Part shown: positions 58,801 through 64,000 of the stretch, in pieces
How the letters are laid out: each line of letters opens with the position of its first letter
Numbering within the stretch: position 1 is the stretch's first letter
NCBI GenBank assembly: GCA_036877525.1
Contig: JAZGTH010000062.1
Location: forward strand, 4,979,501 to 5,043,500
From: Chromobotia macracanthus
Lineage: Eukaryota > Chordata > Actinopteri > Cypriniformes > Botiidae
Length of the DNA stretch: 64,000 nucleotides
Reading direction: 5' to 3'
Notes under the pieces: model-generated
Told to the model about the DNA's origin: nothing
The model's database searches: none
What the model saw: only the letters and a program-made list of their open reading frames with translations
Position numbers and translations under genes: made by a program

Positions 58801-61107
58801 ATCCTGGATTACCTTGAGGGCTTTGCAGCTGGGTAGTTCTGGCAGAAAGCGTAACTTGTTGTGTCGAAGGTAAAGCTGCTCCAGAGACTCCATCTGAGCC
58901 AGAACAGAAGGAACACTTTCCAGATGATTTCGAGAGCATTCCAGCATTCTCAGGTCTGTGAGGTTTAACAAATGAAAGAAGAGTTCAGTGGTTAATCAAA
59001 CAGGATTATTACTTGGGTTTCTGAATTGCACAATTCTGATTGGTCAGTCATGCCATTCAACAATTTGCTGTTCCTCAAAAGCCAGTACATATCCGAAGAT
59101 TCAGTGTAATCGGAACACTGAACTGCGTTAAGTGATATCAGAATACTACTTTACTGCTGCTACTGTCTCACAAAATAACTCATAAAACAGTGCATTTGTA
59201 ATCAATAATTTTGTGTCCTATTACTTACACGGCAAGTAGTGTAATGCGCAGGATAATATACACAAGTTGCAGGTTGTTATTATAAAATAAACTCCAAGGT
59301 GATTCAAGATGACCCTGCCTTGGTTTATTTTGCGATATTGACCAGCTGTTTACTGAACATCCAATTTGTTGATGTGAAAACTCACTTTTCATTTCACTGA
59401 TTGCAGGAGGGAGACTCTTTAACCTGTTGCAGGACAAATCCAGCTTCACAAGACTGGTCAGGTTTGCCAGGGTTTCTGGAATATCTGTTAATTGATTGCT
59501 GGAGAGATCCTGATAATGGAAAGAATGTGAAAGAACCGCAGGAAATAATGAATAAAAGTGAATTACTCATATTCCACTTGACATCATTTAAAACATCATT
59601 TTAGATTCTGCAAATAACAATTAAACAAACATTTGTGGTTCATTTCATACAGACCTATCTTAATGGAAACATATCACTAAGCGAAGAACTTAGAAGCAGA
59701 TTTGGAGCAGCATTATGTTGAGTTACAGGCCATAATTTGTTGCTGGTCATGGACAAAAGATCACAATCACTTACAAGATCATCTAAATTAATCAGCTGCC
59801 CTAAATCCTGTGGAAGCCGTTCCATCTGGTTCTGTTGCAGATGGAGACATCGTAGATTTGTGAGTCTCCAGAGACTGCTTGGCAATTCTGTTAGTTTATT
59901 GTGACTGCAGGGAGAACCATATCAGACACAGGCAACTACATCTACTGTATCATCATAATAGTGAAATATGCTTTGTGTAGATGAAATAATACCTCAATAT
60001 GAGCTTCTGCAGTTGCTCTAGTTCTCCAATAGACTCTGGCAGTGAGCCGAGCTGATTGTCATGAATCTGAGAAAAAAGCACCAAAATTAATTTTCTGTCT
60101 TTTGTTGGCTAAAGTAGATTACTAAACGTTCCTAATTACTAACTAAAGTAACTACTGCATTTATTTGGATTTTAACTAATAACCTTAAAACACGTGGGTT
60201 CAAAAATCTAAGAGCACACTGAGAAACACGGACTTGCATGCTGTCATTCAAGCAAAAGAAGGGCACGTCAAATATCAATGAATTATGATATTTATAATTA
60301 TATGATATTTCATATTATTTTGTTAAACATTAACAGAAAGCTACAATAATATTATTTGTGATGATTTAAAATGAAAAAATACATACTATATACATAACTG
60401 AAGCCTAGTGATCTCAGTTTATATAACATAACATACAATAATTAACATGTAATATGAATGAGACAGTCTAAGCGTGTAGATTTTACAAACTGTAGTTACT
60501 CTGATCTTACAGAAATCAAGTTGTCTACAGTTTCCTACAGCATGGTCTTACTACAATCACTATACAGACTGTTTACTGTGCAAAAACAAGTGTGTGTTTT
60601 CTTTAAATGGAAGAATATAACAATAATAAGTGCTCTCATTTGATAAAAGCATATATGCTGAAACCTACATCCAGGACAACCAGGGCAGGAAGCAGTCTGA
60701 TGTCCTCAGAGATGCTCTGAAGTTTGTTGGAGGACAGCAGGAGTTTGCTCAAATCCGTCTGCTCCCACCAGCGATCTGCAGCTCCAAACGACAAGTTCTG
60801 CTGGGCTTCCTGCGGCGTGTCTATGTTCAGCCTCCACACACTCTGAGGAACTAAAACCAGCACATTTACAACCCATGAAGTCCACTTCTCCACCAAGACA
60901 CATCGTCAAAGTTAGGATTGTTTCTTTTTACGCGATTTCGCTCATAAGCAGAAAGCGATCACCTTCGGTGAGACCGCGCCCGGATAGATTGAGCTGTCCG
61001 CTCTTTCTGGCAGCCTTTAATAAGCCATACGGGACCGGACAGTCTTCTTTCTCCTGTCTGAATCCGGCTCTGGAGTCCACTTCTGATCCTCTTTTAAATC
61101 GAGACAT
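55768..61107 (-). CDS. lrrc40: Leucine-rich repeat-containing protein 40, 15 exons
   Basis: Join on the - strand, 5' to 3': 61107-60963, 60850-60669, 60066-59993, 59904-59775, 59509-59386, 58955-58813, 58728-58556, 58195-58105, 57974-57929, 57819-57711, 57439-57332, 57244-57134, 56547-56470, 56252-56067, 55873-55768. All phases agree. The protein has 601 residues, against 602 in human. It starts MSRFKRGSEVDSRAGF, has a conserved KAARKSGQLNLSGR segment, then about 20 LRRs in two blocks separated by a linker (~355-410) holding KGTGELLKYLRSRIQ and NVHAIKTLKTLDYS. It ends LEYLRSRIPT, a repeat of the KGT-LEYLRSRI motif. No signal peptide or membrane segment is visible, so it is probably intracellular. 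The molecular role is poorly known. An in-frame ATG at 61173 would add 22 residues, but the conserved MSR start at 61107 is preferred. Confidence 0.96.
56067..56252 (-). CDS. lrrc40: lrrc40 exon 14
   Basis: FKSFPDVLYNIPPLETVLIS through ELGNCTSLR. The acceptor is ATTAAG, not YAG. Donor AG|GTGAGG. Confidence 0.93.
56470..56547 (-). CDS. lrrc40: lrrc40 exon 13
   Basis: NNLLISLPVELEALTKLRSI to ILSFN, 25 whole codons plus split ends. Acceptor CTTTAG, donor ATAG|GTAATG. Confidence 0.95.
   Translation of the reverse strand, partial: EQSVDLTSSGVGSPNQASEYYIVFQ
57134..57244 (-). CDS. lrrc40: lrrc40 exon 12
   Basis: ITELKDTLTDINLGFNKLTA to LQQLVHIDL. Acceptor TTTTAG, donor TTAG|GTAATA. Confidence 0.95.
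57332..57439 (-). CDS. lrrc40: lrrc40 exon 11
   Basis: EKHEASIPNEVFDAVEDSPV to NFSKNQLTAVPP. Acceptor CTTTAG, donor CCAG|GTACAC. Confidence 0.95.
57711..57819 (-). CDS. lrrc40: lrrc40 exon 10 (linker)
   Basis: QPDGNLNEEPKTAMTLPSQA to VHAIKTLKTLDY. TAMTLPS and HAI-TLK-LDYS are family-conserved. Acceptor AAATAG, donor ACAG|GTACAT. Confidence 0.95.
57929..57974 (-). CDS. lrrc40: lrrc40 exon 9 (46 bp)
   Basis: KGTGELLKYLRSRIQ, 15 codons plus one base. Acceptor TTTACAG, donor CAAG|GTACAT. Confidence 0.94.
58105..58195 (-). CDS. lrrc40: lrrc40 exon 8
   Basis: LPCGLGTLPKLKSLSLEGNP to LRTIRRDLLT. Acceptor GAAACAG, donor ACT|GTATGT. Confidence 0.95.
58556..58728 (-). CDS. lrrc40: lrrc40 exon 7
   Basis: ELHCGNNQIEVLEADHLKHL through LERLDLTNNDVS. 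The acceptor TATTAAG is atypical. Donor GCAG|GTGCTG. Confidence 0.94.
58813..58955 (-). CDS. lrrc40: lrrc40 exon 6
   Basis: LRMLECSRNHLESVPSVLAQ through LPELPSCKALK. Acceptor CTCACAG, donor AAG|GTAATC. Confidence 0.95.
59386..59509 (-). CDS. lrrc40: lrrc40 exon 5
   Basis: DLSSNQLTDIPETLANLTSL through PPAISEMK. Acceptor TTATCAG, donor AAAA|GTGAGT. Confidence 0.95.
59775..59904 (-). CDS. lrrc40: lrrc40 exon 4
   Basis: HNKLTELPSSLWRLTNLRCL through GQLINLDDL. Acceptor CCTGCAG, donor CTT|GTAAGT. Confidence 0.95.
59993..60066 (-). CDS. lrrc40: lrrc40 exon 3
   Basis: IHDNQLGSLPESIGELEQLQ to KLIL, first clear LRR of block one. Acceptor TTCTCAG, donor TGAG|GTATTA. Confidence 0.95.
60669..60850 (-). 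CDS. lrrc40: lrrc40 exon 2
   Basis: PQSVWRLNIDTPQEAQQNLS through the conserved RWWEQTDLSKL to LLPALVVLD. Acceptor TTTTAG. Donor GAT|GTAGGT was chosen because exon 3 begins in phase 0 with IHDNQ. Confidence 0.94.
60963..61107 (-). CDS. lrrc40: lrrc40 exon 1 (start)
   Basis: ATG at 61107; MSRFKRGSEVDSRAGFRQEK through LNLSGRGLTE. Donor GAAG|GTGATC. Confidence 0.95.
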
Positions 61108-62894
61108 TAAAGGGCTGAAAACGGATTTAAAACACCTGTAAACGTGAACACGGCGGAGATGTTGGGCAGTCAACTTCTATGTTTTGTGGCGGCTGCGAAA
61201 ACCAGCTAGTAGGCGCTTTATCGCCCCCTGCAGGACTGGATGAGAAGTTTTAAAAGCAAGCACAGACAACAGCTGTAATACAAGCATTGAGGCTTCAATA
61301 AACCAAATGTCATGTGCTTTTCCATTTATTTTATGTGATAATGATGTTACTGAAGTTTATCCCAACTTGACCTCATTTGTTTTAAAAACTGAATCTTGGA
61401 CATCTTTATAATAATGCAGCAATTTGTTTAATATGAACGCCTAACAGCGCTCATAGTGACCACACAGTAGCAGAAACATATTTCTTGATGCTTGTTTATT
61501 CCAAAAGAGAAGAAATGACCATGTGGGCAATATGTGGTAATACTTGAGCAGACACACTGGCCTGGCAACTAAATATTAGTTACATGTGGATCATCATTGC
61601 ATTGAAAAAATGCAACGGAGCAAGCATTCATGCAAGACATTAATGTGTCAGCACATATACACTGATATGGTATCTGGACAACATATAGAAATAAATCGCT
61701 CATAGGAACACGTCAAATTGAACAGAAAAACAGTGAAGTTCAATCTAATGACACAGACATCAAAATTGCACACTGCAGTGAAAACAAAGCAAGTCAAAGG
61801 AAAGATTTATGATCTAATCTATAGACAAAGTCCAGTGAGAAGTGATGCAAGATTAAATTAATCTAGAACAGCTGCAGTTACAGGGTTTTGGACAAAGGCC
61901 CCATTTGTTTGTAACTAAATTTTGTAAAATATACAACAGACTATGGAATTAAACATATCAATGATTATTCTGTAATGTAGAAATCTACCTAAATCAAATA
62001 TTCTGTATTTCCCAAACCTTTCATTTATGGAGTTTGAAACAGGCAAGTAAATTGTCATCTTAATTAGTACAGTTTGACATTAAGAAATTAGAGGGTTTGT
62101 AGTGGACATTGCAACAGAACAAACTGTGCATGTATTCCCTTTAGACATGAAAGTAATGCTTTGCTCACTGTTTCACAATTCAAGGTCTTGGATATCACTG
62201 ACTGCTTATCAGGTTGGTTATTTTGAATTCGAAATATATGAGCACAATATGCTGCTGATTTGTGAATACAAAAACAAAGAACAATACTAATAATAAAGAA
62301 AATAACCACTGCTTTCAGCCTGGGGAGAATGCAAAAGAAAAACAACCATTTCAATTTAATCTATTCAGCAGTATAAATCCATCGCATACTGTATTCAAAA
62401 ACATAGAGTAGCCCTGGTTTACATATGTCAAAGAGCAAAGTGCTAGACACAGCATATTCCCTGATATGGCATGTGCCTTCAAGTAGTTCAAAAATAATAA
62501 ATGCTAGTTTTTTAAAAAAAAAGCTGCAATAAACAACGTGCAATAAATATGTAACAGGCAAGGCATATGCACTGATATGGCTATTGCTCTCAGCAAAGTA
62601 AAAGAACTAGTGCAGACGGTTAAAAACAGTTCTTAGGACTCTGGTTAAAAGAAGAATTTAGCCTACTGCTTGCTTAGTGTATTAGCTAATTTAAAACACC
62701 CGTAAATAAATCAAATGTATATGTATTGTATATTCCAATCAGAAAAAAGTGGATGAAAAGTGCATTGCTGCTTATATTAACATTTTAAAGCTGGTTTATA
62801 AATTGAACCACTGAAATACTAGAAATATTGGTACGGGTAAAGGCCAGGGGAAGAGTGACATTCTCATGAGCCTCTGCTTTGGCTGGCAGACCTG
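61108..62894 (-). other. lrrc40 promoter side and meltf 3' UTR
   Basis: Bases about 61108-61240 hold the lrrc40 5' UTR and a small CpG-enriched promoter stretch (ggcggctgcg, ggcgctttatcgcc). From there to the meltf stop codon at 62895 the sequence is AT-rich and non-coding. It is best read as meltf 3' UTR, since - strand AATAAA signals occur at 61495-61500 and 61325-61330. Alternatively the UTR is shorter and part is intergenic. Confidence 0.5.
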
Positions 62895-62962
62895 CTACAA
62901 AGTCATCAGACACACCAGGGAGCTCACAATGGCCATCAGGAACACTGAGTATGAGGAAAACA
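62895..62962 (-). CDS. meltf: meltf last exon (GPI signal)
   Basis: Acceptor CCCTCTCCAG, then 22 hydrophobic or small residues and TAG at 62897-62895. This frame, not the longer overlapping one, joins the previous exon. Confidence 0.9.
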
Positions 62963-64000
62963 CTGGAGAGGGAGAGACGAAAATGTACGAAAGTGGAGAA
63001 AGTTACTATGTATACAAACACGTACACAAAGTGGAGAAAGTTACTATTACTAAAGTTACTATTATATACTGTAAGTTAGTATTATATGAGATTTTGTGGC
63101 CAGACCTAGATGTTATAAGAACAAAAACATATTTCCAAACTGATGGTACCTGTTGAAGAAGCTGAACACTCCATGGCTACCACTGAGTCCAGGTAGCTTT
63201 TACCAAGCCACTCCTCATAAGTCTTTCTCTCCCCTACACCAATTAAAGTGATGGTTGAGTCCTTGAAAATCAGGTCTGATCCCTCATATGCTTTAGATTC
63301 AAACATCTTGAAGCCTGAGGCAGAGTTAACTCCAAAAAATTTCTGAAATTCAAACCAAAAAGTTTTAATATAAGACATTTAACTAATATTTAACTTCATA
63401 TTACACACTGACAAAAGCTTTCTGGAGTTATCTGTGTGCTACAGTACCTGGGCTTTGTCCAAAAGGCCAAAGATGACATGGTGGTTGGTATCGGGTCGTA
63501 CCATAACAGCGTGGGAGGGAACACGAGCCAGGTTGCACCTACCAAATTGAGTGACTTCAGCACGAGAATCAGAACAGAGCAACTGAAATTCACGAGAATC
63601 CAGATGTACCGCCCACGATTCTGTATTTTTTCCTGCAAATAACATAAGAGTGACGTGAGAGACAAAGTAATTGGCAGCTTGTATTATATCATATACACAA
63701 TAAAATGCCCAATGTTTTTTGAGTGAAAATGGCTTAAAGAAACAGAATTAAGGTTTGTTACCATCTGTGTTCTGGAATACAGTGGAATGTTTAATAAAGG
63801 CCACATCACCATGACCTTCAACAAGACACCTGGTAATATAAATGTACACAATGTTACCTCAATGTTAGACAATGTTATTAACACAAAGGAGAGGAAACAA
63901 AGTTTTCAGGTGCTGAATTTGTAAAATAAAAAAATGTGCACAAAATCTTTCAGATGTGTACTTACCTGAAGGCTCCATTGTAGCCATCGTACAGGTCCTT
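62895..64000 (-). CDS. meltf: Melanotransferrin, last five exons (partial)
   Basis: Exons on the - strand, 5' to 3': 64000-63966 (cut by the window edge), 63829-63762, 63632-63448, 63342-63150, 62962-62895. Phases agree throughout. The peptide is the end of a transferrin C-lobe: YNGAF-RCLVEGHGDVAFIKHSTVF, LLCSDSRAEVTQFGRCNLAR, VPSHAVMVRPDTNHHVIFGL, GFKMFESKAYEGSDLIFKD, then EWLGKSYLDSV. The AEVTQF-CNLA-P-HAVMVRPDTN block identifies melanotransferrin rather than serotransferrin. After the last cysteine (MECSASS) comes a hydrophobic tail, VFSSYSVFLMAIVSSLVC then LMTL and stop, as expected for a GPI-anchor signal. Melanotransferrin is a surface iron-binding transferrin homologue whose C-lobe is thought not to bind iron. 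The upstream exons lie outside the window. Confidence 0.93.
63000..63066. repeat. Imperfect direct repeat in meltf intron
   Basis: GTGGAGAAAGTTACTAT occurs twice, about 43 bp apart, followed by two more AAAGTTACTAT-like units. A local slippage product. Confidence 0.75.
63150..63342 (-). CDS. meltf: meltf exon (193 bp)
   Basis: KFFGVNSASGFKMFESKAYE through VVAMECSASST. Acceptor ATTTCAG, donor ACAG|GTACCA. Confidence 0.95.
63448..63632 (-). CDS. meltf: meltf exon (185 bp)
   Basis: KNTESWAVHLDSREFQLLCS through HHVIFGLLDKAQ. Acceptor TTTGCAG, donor CAG|GTACTG. Confidence 0.95.
63762..63829 (-). CDS. meltf: meltf exon (68 bp)
   Basis: CLVEGHGDVAFIKHSTVFQN to TD. Acceptor TTACCAG, donor GATG|GTAACA. 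Confidence 0.93.
63966..64000 (-). CDS. meltf: meltf exon, 3' part only
   Basis: KDLYDGYNGAF plus two bases of Arg, donor TTCAG|GTAAGT. Truncated by the window edge. Confidence 0.88.

Larger units (their letters stand above)
55874..60962 (-). other. lrrc40: lrrc40 introns
   Basis: Fourteen introns, mostly 80-600 bp. Those above 300 bp (56548-57133, 58196-58555, 58956-59385, 60067-60668) are AT-rich, with no repeat family, RNA gene or extra exon recognised. Confidence 0.6.

Noticed and set aside
57130..59885. Separate small LRR genes on the - strand
   Set aside because: These frames are individual exons of lrrc40. Their phases join into one 601-residue protein.
62785..63027. 80-codon frame as the meltf C-terminus
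   Set aside because: It overlaps the last exon in another frame. The splice phase from 63150 selects the frame that gives a GPI-type tail and stop at 62895.
1..64000. CRISPR arrays, bacterial operons, prophage or integrated virus
   Set aside because: No spaced direct repeats, no clustered intronless genes and no retroviral gag-pol signatures were seen.

Overview
The window is vertebrate nuclear DNA, almost certainly from a teleost and probably a cypriniform or related otophysan fish. Genes are split into short exons with GT-AG introns, bulk DNA is AT-rich and CpG-poor, and the repeats are typical of teleosts: tRNA-derived SINEs, a Tc1/mariner deletion derivative, and short elements with terminal inverted repeats. 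The species call is inference. No bacterial gene, CRISPR array or virus was seen.

Layout. Bases 1-9890 are non-coding upstream DNA with one plausible alternative first exon near 1535. A CpG-rich block at about 9890-10573 ends in a clean splice donor and is the likely promoter and first exon of lrrc7 (densin-180). After a 14.5-kb intron, lrrc7 runs on the + strand from the ATG at 25142 to the stop at 53272. I rebuilt 25 coding exons whose phases all join, giving 1506 codons: an N-terminal cysteine pair, about 16 leucine-rich repeats, a long disordered region (1708 bp of it in one exon) and a C-terminal PDZ domain. Its 3' UTR runs toward about 55 kb.

From 55768 to 61107 on the - strand lies complete lrrc40: 15 exons and 601 codons, all phases consistent. 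The two leucine-rich-repeat genes converge tail to tail, as they do on human chromosome 1p31. From 62895 to the window edge, also on the - strand, are the last five exons of a melanotransferrin gene (meltf), ending in a hydrophobic GPI-anchor signal. Its 3' end comes within about 0.3-1.8 kb of the lrrc40 start.

The three genes do not form a pathway. lrrc7 encodes a postsynaptic scaffold, lrrc40 a poorly understood intracellular repeat protein, and meltf a surface transferrin homologue. No new biological system is evident. The points most worth checking concern lrrc7: two candidate alternative N-termini that splice in frame, tandem splice sites that decide those isoforms, a symmetric cassette exon (exon 17), and palindromic RFX-type X-boxes near the distal candidate first exon.
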